From assembly GCA_907163375.1 (NCBI GenBank), contig CAJQUW010003400.1:310001-374000 (forward strand): DNA of 64,000 nucleotides, given 5' to 3'. Numbering within the stretch: the stretch's first letter is position 1; every line of letters starts with the position of its first letter. The position numbers were made by a program, and so were the translations under genes. Below are positions 21,435 to 32,800 of the stretch, in pieces. The stretch is from Prostheceraeus crozeri (taxonomy: Eukaryota > Platyhelminthes > Polycladida > Euryleptidae). The notes beneath the pieces are model-generated. The model was given only the letters and a program-made list of their open reading frames with translations. It did no database searches and was not told the DNA's origin.

Positions 21435-21787
21435 CTTAAAAATATTTTGATGGGACAAAGTATCGTTTTTGCTCCTCCAAAGTAGTTGGGGTGAAAAATG
21501 TTTTTATATAGATTATCATCTTTTGATTAAGCAATATTTCGGCAAAGTATTTCTACACAGAATAAGTACAGTCGGAGGACGCAACGACCTCTGTCGCGCT
21601 ACATCATTTCCGTTGACAGCGGCTTATGTAACTGATTTATAGTTTATCAACATAAGATGTAAAACCGAGGACTGTCACGACCTCTGCCAAAGGTTCGTTT
21701 ATGCTAAGGGAGCTCAGCTGCCGATCATCAGCTACGATATTGCTTATTCTTCATGATGCTCTTTAACTAACAGATGGCTCAAAACAC

Positions 21788-21803
21788 GGTAACGGACGTT
21801 ACA
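21788..21803 (+). repeat. GGTAACGGACGTTACA motif, copy 1
   Basis: Near-palindrome: GTAACG and CGTTAC arms around a 2-base centre. Five copies with the same centre orientation lie within 2.3 kb. Confidence 0.75.
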
Positions 21804-21847
21804 AACGATAGATTTGTAGTTTTTGAGATGAAAAAAGTGATTTTTTC

Positions 21848-22406
21848 CAGGGATGTGGAGTCGGAGTCCTATCAAATGATAGGACTCCGGCCTTCAACTA
21901 GACCCGAAATATAATACAAACAAATTATTTATCCTCGTGCATAGCTGTCTTCCTAGCCTCGATCATACCTACGCACCAAAGGTTGCATCAGAGACAAAAA
22001 TGAAATGCTAGTTTGTTTGAGAACATTACCTTTCACCCTCACGTTAATCGTGTATGTGATGGTTCCTCTAAAGCGCATATTTAAATCGAAAGTGTACTCA
22101 TACTTTTTGAAGAAGGATGGGGGATTTTCTTGTCTGGTAGAAACTGGAGATAAACCGTGTGAAGCACACATCAAGAAGATGGGAGGAGCCGAGTCGCATG
22201 CATCCAACTTATAGCGACATTTGATAGACTTTCATCAAAAATGATTGATAATTGATGCAGCAATGATCACTAAAAATAGGTTCAGGTAAGCCTGATGATC
22301 TATGATGTAGGTTTCCAGTTTTTTTTGAAAAAAACTAGGCGATATATACTTGCCACCCGTAGTCGGAGTCGGAGTCCTATCAAAATGATAGGACTCCGCA
22401 TCCCAG
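21848..22406 (+). mobile_element. hAT-type non-autonomous transposon, family A copy 3 (inverted, shorter)
   Basis: A 559-bp copy in the opposite orientation to copies 1 and 2. The left end is CAGGGATGTGGAGTC and the right end ...GCATCCCAG carries one substitution in the terminal CTG. The flanking 8-mers are attttttc (21840-21847) and atttattc (22407-22414), a 7/8 TSD. The putative BED-finger remnant is now on the plus strand (22005-22214; 'YFLKKDGGFSCLVETG', 'GAESHASNL') and nearly identical to copy 1. The element lies between motif copies 1 and 2, so it interrupts the 21.8-24.1 kb structure. Confidence 0.83.
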
Positions 22407-22530
22407 ATTTATTCAGTTTCTATCGGACTTCAAACTATCATGATATTTCATTCATACGCATAAGTTCATTGTATTAGAATCCTGTTCACTACTACTGGCT
22501 ATATACGCTGAAATATCAGAATGGGTCTAT

Positions 22531-22546
22531 GGTAACGGACGTTACA
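22531..22546 (+). repeat. GGTAACGGACGTTACA motif, copy 2
   Basis: Exact 16-mer followed by T, as in copies 3 to 5. Confidence 0.75.
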
Positions 22547-22727
22547 TTGATTTGTCAGTTTGAAAAACTTTTCATCATTAATTGCAGACATTATCTAAGA
22601 TAGTCATCATATGAAGACGGCATTAGACATTCATAAAATCACAGATATAATGGTAGAAATTCATCTAATATGATACGTTTTGCATGTATTTAAGTCCCTA
22701 TAATCCCGACTTTCTAGGGTAACGGAC

Positions 22728-22743
22728 GTTACATATCTCAATC
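22728..22743 (+). repeat. GGTAACGGACGTTACA motif, copy 3
   Basis: Exact 16-mer, 197 bp after copy 2. Copies 4 and 5 show a similar spacing (199 bp). Confidence 0.75.
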
Positions 22744-23059
22744 AGTCCCCAAAAATGAAAACTACAAGTTCCATGAAGCTGACATAGATTGCATTCATAC
22801 ATAACATTACCACATATAACATTCAGACATAACACCTCGACAATCTCATATGAATGATGAAGTCACATGCACAACATGCATGTACATGTCAAAATAATAT
22901 GATATCATACGAATTCCAAAAAATTGCGTTATGCGACGAATTCTTAGAAATCATTCTATCAAAGAAATAAACGTTGTACCAAAATTCAATGAAATCCATG
23001 TCAATGCTTCAAAAAAATTCATGCTATCGAATCGACATGTTGTGGATACAATGTTCAGG

Positions 23060-23500
23060 AATATTACTGGGTCAAAGAAAGAGTAAGAGAAGCACTATGA
23101 GGCTTATGTACAAGATTGTGTTTTGATACTCCAGCCTCAACCCAATGGATTTTTGAGTTCCAACAATCGGTTTGACCCTCGCAAATCGGTCTTCCACCTC
23201 TCTCTTTCGCGCAGTGACTAATTCGGATGGAACGAATTTCACGATGATATTACTCGTTATATCCTTTAATAACAAAAAGAAGAAGCATCTGCAATATGAG
23301 CACCTTTCCGCAACTCTCGCTGAGCCATTTGCTTTATAGTTCCTCCGATTCCATCAACTGCTCCTTTTCCTTGGCATGATGCAAAGAATGACCACGTAAC
23401 ATCTATATCAAATTTTTCATTAAAAATTTCTACTGTAGATATAGTATATATCGATTCTTAAATTGGGACGCTGCTCTGTCACTGAATACATGCAATTGTT
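23060..23500 (-). pseudogene. Transposase-like remnant with 'SDRAASQFKN ... GKGAVDGIGG' motifs
   Basis: Minus-strand translation shows, in order, 'LPKGEQLHVFSDRAASQFKN', then after a stop and frameshift 'DVTWSFFASCQGKGAVDGIG' (continuing G-T-I-K-Q) and 'ELRKGAHIADASSF', then in a third frame 'KFVPSELVTARKREVEDR' and 'VKPIVGT'. The Ser-Asp-x-Ala-x-x-Gln-Phe-Lys block followed by the Gly-Lys-Gly-Ala-x-Asp-Gly-x-Gly-Gly block is a pattern I associate with transposase-like proteins repeated in invertebrate genomes. I cannot assign the superfamily. Asp in the first block and Asp in the second are plausible catalytic residues (inference). It is broken by at least one stop and two frame changes. Confidence 0.5.
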
Positions 23501-23519
23501 CTCCTTTTGGCAGAATCCC

Positions 23520-23632
23520 TTTGAACACGATAAAACACGAATTAACCACGAATAAACACGATAAACATTAACACAGAAAGGAAAAGATCAGATTAAACAC
23601 GAATATCGACGAAATCAGAATAACACAGAGCA
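23520..23632. repeat. Degenerate tandem array of 'aacacgataaa / aacacgaata'
   Basis: The words aacacgataa, aacacgaat and taacacaga recur about eight times over 110 bp with imperfect spacing, forming a low-complexity array next to the transposase remnant. Confidence 0.6.
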
Positions 23633-23847
23633 CAAGCACTGTAGGATACCGTCGCGTTGGATTAGTCATATCGAAGTGACAGTGAAGCCGTAAACTCAAC
23701 GAATTCTCAATAATAAACATTATCCTTTGAATTCTCAGCTGTCTATGATACTCAGTCAGCGAATGATGTGTGAATAAAAAGACGCCGCATTCATATCTAC
23801 TTCCAGAGTGCGACTTTTAGGACAATGCTGATGAAAGTCTATTTTTT

Positions 23848-23863
23848 AGTAACAGACGTTACA
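23848..23863 (+). repeat. Motif copy 4 (AGTAACAGACGTTACA)
   Basis: Two substitutions from the consensus 16-mer; the CGTTACAT half is conserved. Confidence 0.7.
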
Positions 23864-24046
23864 TACATAGAATTCTTACTAGTCTGTACTATTGTAGAAT
23901 TCTGTACTATTGTAATCAAGCGAAAGTTGATAATAACAATCTCATGCCATTTTAGAATGAACACGTTGACATAGAGATAATCTATTCGGTTTTTCAGATA
24001 ATTGTGATTATAGTGCCTTATCTGGACAAACATTTAGTTCTTTTAT

Positions 24047-24062
24047 GGTAACGGACGTTACA
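24047..24062 (+). repeat. GGTAACGGACGTTACA motif, copy 5
   Basis: Exact 16-mer. Here the palindrome extends outward through 'ttctttt' and 'aagaa' with small bulges. Confidence 0.75.
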
Positions 24063-24064
24063 TA

Positions 24065-24735
24065 AGAACGGACCTTATTCACTAGTCATTTAAATGTACT
24101 TCGATATTACTTCATATTTAATTTAGCCTACATACGCAATGACAATATCCATGATAATGACATCATACAATTCATTCACACATCCTGCGAAATTTGATGG
24201 CTTTCAAACCGCCTGATATTTCTGTAAAAATTTTTATATTTAATACCGAAATTTATATCTAGCACTTCTATGCTCTATTTAAGAAAATACATAGCCAGAA
24301 AGTTTTCAGAATCGAATTTTGATGCTTCAGCATATATAGGTTCATAATATAGCTGCGTAAAAGTTGTATGAACACCTTTATCAAAAAGTGTCATGTTAAC
24401 TCTTACGCGTTTTGACCCAGATGTTCTGCTCATCAACTGTGCGATGCAAGTTGACCAAGTGCTTTGAAATCCGTGCGACCCATGCACCGTCCACCTACAT
24501 ATGGAATGGCTTGCCAATTGAAATGCTCAGGTTATGTATCTGTTATTCACTTCGTTCGGAATATTTCTTAATTGTTGGTGCCGCTGCATAACTTAAGCAT
24601 TACAGGATAGCACATATTTCTATCGTGCTGACTACACTGATTTCTTCATCCTACAACAACTCTAAGCGGTTTACTACTTTTCGATATGAATTCACGGTAA
24701 TTAAAATTCACCACAAAACGATGAAATCGATGTTT
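24065..24735. other. No recognisable feature
   Basis: AT-rich sequence between the motif cluster and the GC-rich island. Confidence 0.4.
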
Positions 24736-24739
24736 TCAC

Positions 24740-25222
24740 ATTCAAGGTCGGTGGTACATACGGTAGGGTAACCCTTTCAGCGGCTCCAGAAGCCCGGTCG
24801 CTGCGTCGTTCCTGGAAGCATTAACGACTAACTTCGACGTGAGAGACCTCGGTCCCGGACTTTTGTCTGGGTGTTTCTCTTTAGTAGGAACGCGGAAGAG
24901 CTCCGCTAACGAAGCAGTCGAAGGAAGAATAACTCATGGGCTTAGTGTACCACCGATCTGGCCAACAGAAGTAGGACGACCCTTAGAGACGGCTGGCCAC
25001 CACTTACTGTATGTTTGATCAGACAATTTAGTATTCCTCCCCTACCTCGATCGGATGACCTGCCTGGGTGTAGTGTCGATTAAGCAACAACTTTGACAGT
25101 CTGAGAAGCTAATAGGCACCCTGATCAGATCGACCGTCCGAAAAAGGACCGGCCTGAGAGTGGAGCGGAAGTTTAAAATTACTTTCGATTCGCCAGCAGC
25201 TCCGATCATGAGATGGTGGCAC
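24740..25222. other. GC-rich island of unknown nature
   Basis: About 480 bp with visibly higher GC and CpG content than either flank ('cggtcgctgcgtcgttcc', 'gagacctcggtcccgg'). No long open frame and no recognised domain. Candidates are a retroelement 5' leader, a structured RNA or a horizontally acquired fragment. I cannot choose. Confidence 0.4.
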
Positions 25223-25376
25223 ATCTCATCTTGGAAGTAGCTTAAGGTAGGATCAAATTATGTAAACTTATTCATAGGCATACGTTTTCAAAAACACAAT
25301 GCGTTCAATTTCGTTTTAGATATTTAATCTTCCACAAAGTAGCTTACTTTGATTTATTTAAAGTTGAGGCTGTTCA

Positions 25377-27105
25377 GGGGGCCTATTTCAATTTGAGGTA
25401 CCTAACCTTAGGATTCTTAGAAATGACGTGAGTGCATTTTAAAGTTAAGACTAGGTTCATTAAGATGACGCTAGGTCCCCTAAAGTATCTGAGGTGGTGA
25501 CTCAGCATCAAGAGAAACTTATATACGTCATTCGCTTATATTTGTGTTCGTGATATTCGTAGATTTTCGTTTCCGACACTCATTTTGCAGAAAATGAAAT
25601 CTTCTACAAGGGGCTATTTCAATGAAAGTTCGTAACCTTGCTACCTAAAGGCTAGGTACCTAACGTCATGGTCCCTTAAGGTGGATAAGCGTATTTTAAT
25701 CTTAAGGTACCTAGCGAGCTCCCTTAAGGTATTTAACCAAATATCAAACAATTCAATTCCTCTGTCTGTCACCAGGTCAGATAGATATATTACCTAACGT
25801 AATGAAATACACCATTAAAAGTAAGCCTCGAATTCATGAATGAATCTGGAGACGAATGACGTTCCATTTACTGTAGGATGTGTATTGGAAACAATAAGAT
25901 TCATGTAAATAAATAAAAACGGATGTTGATCTCAAAATTGGTGATAAAGATCGAAAGATCGTCGTTGGTTCTCAAGATAGGTGGCATAAAGTTCTCGCTG
26001 ACAGACAGTCCATTGGCCACATTTGTAAGCGAGAATAAACTGCAGCTAAAGAAGCGTTTTAAGATAGTTAAATTATCGATGTTTCATGAAATCCCACATA
26101 CAAAAGGCCATGAAACGAGATGCAGGACACTTTCTTTTTACTTCTAGTTGATGTAGTATATGTAAATTGCATCATACATTGCTTTCATGTGTGGTCTCGA
26201 CTGACCACAACTAACCACTTGAGAAACTGAAATATTTGCCGAAATAATCTGTCAAACATAAATTTTATATGGCAGAAGGTTTATCAAAATTGAACCACAA
26301 CTTCAACTCGAGAACTTCATTCGAGAATGCATTTTCTTTGTGCATTTATTTTTGAAACGGTCTGCATATCACAAAGAAACCTACCTTGTACCATATAAAG
26401 ACCATATAGAGGTTAGGTAGCTGATTAGGTAGGTCTAGAGCTACCTTACTCTTTGCCTTAAGTTTTGCCACCTAACATAAGATTAAAAGAGGCTAAGATG
26501 CAAGTACTTTAAGATCTTTCGCTCTTTTCATGATGTGTTAGTTAAGATATCTATTCCACGTGACAGCCAGAGACAATGAATTGCTTGTTACTTGAAAAGA
26601 TGTTCAAAGGTGCTGCTTTGAAGTTGTAATACGCTTATCCATAGAAATCCGACTTTTCGCTTTGTTTACTGACAAGAATGGACACCAGCTGTTTGCTGAT
26701 GGAAATTTCAGCCGCTCGGCTGGGTGTCAATTGCTAGATCTTTGAAAGAGTCAAATCACTGAAACATGCAGCAGTTGTAAATTCCTGCCGCATGGCGATT
26801 TATCGTAAGTTATTTTGTCAGAATGCTTTAATATCTAAAGAGAAATGATAATGGTCGTGAATATTTACGAAATTCACAGATAAGCTGCCGGTGCCTTCCA
26901 ATTGTCAACCACTAGAAGCCGCCATCGTGTAGGTACCGTTGTCATGATAGCTCATGTCCGTCCACGACATTCTACTGTTTCATTGTCCATGGCCGTTCTA
27001 GTCATTTATTATTACAGAGTATCGGATTTCTAGGTGCTTATCCACCTTAAGGGAGCATGACATTGAATTGACATTGGTTAGGGACCTTGAATTGAAATAG
27101 ACCCC
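25377..27105. mobile_element. TIR DNA transposon starting GGGG(C)CTATTTCAAT (PIF/Harbinger-like?)
   Basis: The right end (27105 backwards) reads GGGGTCTATTTCAATTCAAG and then 'gctcccttaaggtggataag'. Matching left ends occur twice: 25378 ('ggggcctatttcaatttgag') and 25610 ('ggggctatttcaatg', then 'ggtcccttaaggtggataag'). The 25610-27105 pairing has TIR similarity of about 80 bp, and the 25378 end looks like part of a second copy abutting it. Interior words built on 'acctaa/ttaggt' recur at 25640-25740 and 26400-26480. GGGG-starting ends occur in PIF/Harbinger elements, but no matching TSD and no transposase were found, so class is open. Confidence 0.5.
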
Positions 27106-27302
27106 AGATTCAGATTCTTCGAAAAATTTTAGGTGTTCAAATTAAAAAGTAAGAATATAAAATAAATTACACGATTTCTCTAAACGCATGATTCTCATTT
27201 TGATTTTTGCCTAAAAGGTGTATAGTTTCTCTCTAACAGCTTGCCTAAGTTTTTCATACTTTTCCATACAACCATAGAATTTATGATATTTCCTTATAGA
27301 AT

Positions 27303-29878
27303 ATGAAAGAGCCCCCTACGAAGAAGCTGAAACAAACTTTACTCCTTTCCTTTTCTCCAAGTTCATTGAATCTGAATCAGATAGTGGAAAAATCTAAAGA
27401 AGAAATACCAACAAGTGCATGTATTGACATTCAAGAAGGCACGTCAGGCACTAAGGCACATACTGTATTAAACGATTCACCGAATGAGCCAAATCAACCA
27501 GATGAATGCTTTCATTTTCCAATATCTCAATGTTCAAGCTCGAAACGATCGTGTCGATCAGAATGGTTTAAGAAATGGAATTGGCTGCATTACATTAAAG
27601 AACTTTACCATGTCATATGCTTTACTTGTAAGAGAGCAATTGATCTTGACATATTGAAGAGAAGTGCTCGACGTGAAAATGCCTTTACAGGCGAAGAATT
27701 CAAAAATTGAAAGAAAGGAACGCAAAAAATTGAAGAGCATTCGAAATCTGAAGTTCATTTGGAAGCAATTGAAAAATTAGCCATGCAAGCTCAAAAGTCT
27801 ATCAATGCTTTACTCAATCAGCAATTAGATAACCAAAGAAAGGTAGCAAGCCGATGTTTGAGAGTGATTTTCTCGACAGTTAGATATTAGGCACGTCAGG
27901 GATTTCCTTTTCGTCCAGATAGTCACAACGATGGTGCTTTCTTCAATTTAGTTCAGGAGCGAACTAATGAATTTCCTGAATTAGCGAGTTGACTTAAAAG
28001 AAAAAACAAGTTTTTGTCTGACACCGTTCAAAATGAAATTTTACAAATGTTTGCTCATTCTGTCCAGAGAGTAATCATGAGCGAAGTTAGCAAAGTTGAC
28101 TTTTTCTCTATAGTGGCTGACGGTACAACCGATATCCAACCAAATTTAGAGACTCAAACAAGATTTCCCGGTTTCTACAATTGCCAAGACACCACCGGAG
28201 AAGCATTATACAATTTTTTTAGATATATATACTCCTAAGATTAGATTTGAAAATTGAGAAATTGAAGAGCTATTATTTCGTGGTGCTTCAAACATGACAG
28301 GAAAGTTCAAAGGTGTTCAGGCCAGGTTAAATAAAATATGTCCTGATGCTATATTCGTTCACTGCCTCAATCATTCTCTCGACTTAGTGCTTCAAGATAA
28401 TCAAGTTAATAACAGAAGTATTGTTATTCATAAAGGATGTAGCAAACATTATCAAGGAAGCTGGCAAACAAAAGCATGCTTTCGAAAGTTTGTTTGGTAC
28501 AGAGGAACTTGTCATAACTCTTATCACCTTATGCCCAACAAAATGATGTTTTGGAGCTAGTACGGCAAGGAGAGTTCTAACAGCGCATCATAAGCTACTA
28601 AAAGTTTTACAAAGTTTGTCTGAAGATGTCAGCATCATATAATGATAGCGCTCAAGAATTGATGGATTAAATAAACGATCTTTAAATTCGAAAATATATT
28701 TCGGAGTCACGATGTGTGTGGATATTTTTACACCTTGTGAGGAATTCGCAAGAGCGCTGCAATCAAAGCAAGCTACTAACAATTCAGCATTAGAAGGATC
28801 GAAAAAGTTAGTTGATATCCTTGCCAGTCGTCGAAGCGATTCAAACATTGACAATAAGATAAAAGAATGCGAAGATTCAACAACGTCTTTGGGATTAAAG
28901 CATCCATCAGGAAGAATTGCCAAAGTTCCTCAGAAGCTGGGCATCAATGAATTTAGAGAAAATGCATACCTATCGTACGAGAGAGGGAATGGAGACGGCA
29001 ACACAAGGAAGCTTTGGATGTGGTGATCAATGAAATTGAGAGACGATTTCAACAACCAGGAGTTGTGCAAACAGTTACTCCTCGTCAACGAGAACAGGTA
29101 CTTTGAAAAATTCTGTCTATCTTATGTAGTTTCATAACACTATTACATTAAGAATGTAGACAATTCCCGCGTGGAATTTTGTGTGTAACCATGAGATAGA
29201 ATGATGCACAGAGTTTTTAGAAAGTTACAAAAGTACAAAATGTTTCCTTTCAATTCTTATAAGAAGAATCGCATAAAACTACCTAATTAGGCTATTACTG
29301 ATATTTTAAAGTGTACTCAGGCACATCGTAAATAGTCGAAAGAGTATGGGTGTATCTTGTCAGCAGAGCATAAACGCGTACAAAGAAAGTAAACACTACG
29401 AAAATACCATTAAATTAAGAATTTTTTTATTTGTTCTAGGTTCTTTTGGATGCGGTGCATGGAACGGTACCGTAACTCAAAATCTGTAAGAACTTGATCT
29501 ACAATTATCAAATTTTGATTTAATAAAGCTTCAACGTCATCTGTACACACTTGGAGACATAAAATTGAAAGGTGTACAAAGTGTCGAAGACCTTCGAATT
29601 GCCCTTGAAAAATTGGATCCTGTCAGTCGATAATTAATCTGCGAGGAAGAAAAATTGCTGCAGTTGGTATTGTGCTTGCCAATATCCGTAGCTGATGCTG
29701 AACGATCCTTTTCCTCTTTACGTCGCCTGAAGACGTGGATACACTCTCAGATGACCCAACAACGCCTTACGCATATCGCTCTGCTTCATATCAATCAAGA
29801 CATTCTCTACTCCCTTGACATTCAAGAGATGATGAAGCAATTCATTTTGAGAACTCGAGAGGCAATATACTTTTGATG
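27303..29878 (+). pseudogene. hAT transposase, TTF-type zinc finger (ZMYM1-like), with intron
   Basis: Decayed hAT transposase. The start is probably ATG 27303, followed by a low-complexity tail. 'CRSEWFKKWNWLHY' and 'HVICFTCKRA' (27550-27630) form the TTF-type finger, then 'EEHSKSEVHLEA' follows. The RNase H-like core begins with 'DFFSIVADGTTD' (28100). 'MTGKFKGVQARLNK' and 'FVHCLNHSLDLVLQD' come at 28294-28400. The C-terminal dimerisation region shows 'LCLPISVADAERSFSSLRRL' (29655-29730) and ends at 29878. Several in-frame stops and frameshifts make it inactive. A GT-AG interval at 29099-29440 interrupts 'TPRQREQ|VLLDAVHG', so an ancestral intron seems preserved. No TIRs were located. Confidence 0.85.
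29099..29440 (+). other. Retained intron in hAT pseudogene
   Basis: Starts 'gtactttg' after 'gagaacag' and ends 'tatttgttctag' before 'gttcttttggatg'. Removing it restores a continuous reading across the junction, and the interior is AT-rich and stop-laden. An intron shows that this copy was not retroposed from spliced mRNA. Confidence 0.6.
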
Positions 29879-29879
29879 T

Positions 29880-32800
29880 AGTTGACATATAAAAAGTTTG
29901 TTAGGAATTTACTTGGTTTTCTATGCAAAAAAACTTTTATTGAGTGTGGTATAATAGCATAACATCATTCTTCTACAACATTCAAAACTTTCAGGAATAC
30001 AAAGAAAACGTGGAATTTAAATCGAGTTTGAGCATGAGGTAAACTTTGTGTTTGCACATGCTTGAATTTTCCAATTTCATAAGGATAATAAAATTTTGAA
30101 TTAGTTTAATGAACGTCGAGGCAGGCTATTGCACCGTGGTTTTGTATTATTAAATTCATAAAAGTGAAAATGAAGATTCATAATGGATACATCAGGCCTA
30201 CTCTTTGACATCAACTAACATCCTTCCAAAAAACGCTTCATAGAAAGTTTAGACAACAATTACCAAACAGGCATGGGCATGCGTTTCCTTTTGCCCCATC
30301 AACTTTGAAACTGCTCCCGGGTGCCTGCTTGCAACGTATGTAAACACACTGTAGCCTTTTGCAATTCTTAACAAAATCGCTTTCATTGATAGTTTCTTAT
30401 ATGATGTTTCCCCTGAAATGAATTTGCAAATCAAAAGTATTTTTTAAATTAATTCGATTGCTTTAACTTAAATTGAAGAAATGAATGTTGAATTTATGAA
30501 AATGATTATAAAAGCGAAAATTTTCTCAATCATTTTTTACTGAGGCTTTGATTTCGTAAGAGTGTTGATAATGCTTATTCTTAATTTTAAGCGGCTTTAA
30601 AATTTCCCCCTCATGCGGAATTAATAGAAATGTTAATTCGTTGAGGTTGCCGAAATATTTTGAAGGTTGTTCAATTGATGAGAAACAATGCAAATTCTTG
30701 GGATGAAGAACAAAAAAATAGAAAATTGATTTTTTTTTGTTTTAAAACACTTCAAAAGCACGGCTTGTCGACTCTATTTGAGGAAAAAATAAAAAATGCG
30801 AAAATGCGGACTGTCATACTGTGCGGTAAAATGTACAGTTCGTGCGATCACATACTACCAAGTTTCTGCTGTATTTATAATTACGATTGCTTCAATATGA
30901 TTTGTGATATTTCATAGCACGATGAATGGCGTGATTGACCGATAGGAATGCTAGCATCCTTCGCTTGACCACTGCCATTATGCTTCTCTCCGCTGTTTGA
31001 TATTCGCACCAGACTGAAGCTGATTATGACAAGATTGTATCACAACAGGATAATTCCGGAAATCAACAATTTTCGTGTAATGAAGCACATCATGCGGTTA
31101 GAAGCTTCAGAGGTCGCTTGAGAGTCATCTGGAAGAGCAGATCATGATCTTTTGAGGCACATATCCTAGAAATTCTGCTGTTTGTGATCGTGTGTCAGTT
31201 ATAATGTTTCATAATAAATGTTAAATATCAATTAAAAAACCTGTCTGATATTATATTTAAATCATCGCAGAAACAGGCCGTTTGATGATTTTGCTACGAG
31301 TCTGTCTCTTTATTATAACTATTATTTTTAATATCTTGCAGTCTAGAAAGCTGCTCCCCCATTGAGATGCTGCTTCTTTATTGTGAGGAGGCAATCCCTT
31401 TGTAACTTTCCTGATCTGACTCGCTTCCAAACAAACTCTTCATTTGAAGTAGCAGGCGATTGGTCGGGGGACCGGTTACAACGGAAAACTACATTAGGTT
31501 ATTCAATGTCTCTATAAAGTACTGCATAGCCTATAACTACTCGCATCATAGATTTCTGTATCATGGAGTATGTAGGAGACTAGATTAAGTTTGTAAGTTG
31601 AGACTGTGGTCATGTGATCACTATAAATTTGCGACTGAGACCAATTTTACATAGCAGGTGGTTTCCGTTGTGGAAAAGGCCCTGATCAATTGTATGGTCT
31701 ATGGCATATTTTCAAACTTGTGATGGAGAACGCAATTATATCTGACTTGAGGTGAGATTATCATCACACATGAGATCATCACCCTCTTTGATCAATGACT
31801 TGATGCTGGTGTGCATGGCCTTGAAATAAGAGCAATCATGAGATAAAGGAATGATTGTTTCCGTTGAAAATTTTCACCCCAATGCGAGCTATTAGAGCCT
31901 TCAAGGGTTGTTTTTGTGTGAGAATAAATCTGACTTCTACTTTTTTACTATATTATTTGTATTCTTGTGCAAAACGGCACACTTTGTAAAATTCACTCCT
32001 GCTTTTATGTGAAAAGCTTATTACGTATTAGAAAGTCATTGATTGCAATGTAAAAGTCGTGAAGCACATGTAAGAGGGCCTTTTCTCCATGAATGAATGT
32101 AAATTGCAAAATAGCAAAAGCCCCAAAAACCAAAACCACTGTCTTTTGCAAAAACCGATCAAAGTTTGGATCAAAAAGTGAACATATGTTTCAAGAGCAA
32201 AAAAGTACCACAAAGGGCATCATGGAGATATCAAAGATCGGATATTGCAAGAAGCAAACTTGCCTAGGAAAAGGATGCCTATCGAGATCACAATAAATGG
32301 ATATTGAAACTTTCCTAATATCCATGGATATCGTGGACATAAAATCAATAAAATGAAATAACTGTACTATTATAAAGTAGATTCTCAAGTGCGAACGTTA
32401 TTGATGGTTATGTCATAAATAAATAGAACATGTCGTCGACTAAAACTAGTCTTTTGGACTGAATTAATGTGCAGGACTGCATGGAGCCCTTTATGTTCTG
32501 CTAGACATCTATTAAGTGCAAAATTTAGATGTAGCCATGGATATCTAAATACTAGCTACTATTTCTAGGTATCCATGATGTAGCTCATGTAATTCTTCAT
32601 TGGATCTTATGCGCGGCGCTACATGTGACTCTTCTGGAACTTCCGCTTTGGGGGGGGGTCCTGATGGCTGTAAAGAAAAACCTATGCCTATTCATTTTGT
32701 TCATTGCGTCCCCTTTGAATGTCAGACCCTCTACGGATGAAATTAAAAGTTTTATTTAATCTTACATGTCACTCGCACTTTGGTCTCGAAATGCTTGCTC

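Noticed and set aside
32650..32658. 9-base G run as quadruplex or regulatory site
   Set aside because: A single homopolymer run with no further G tracts nearby.
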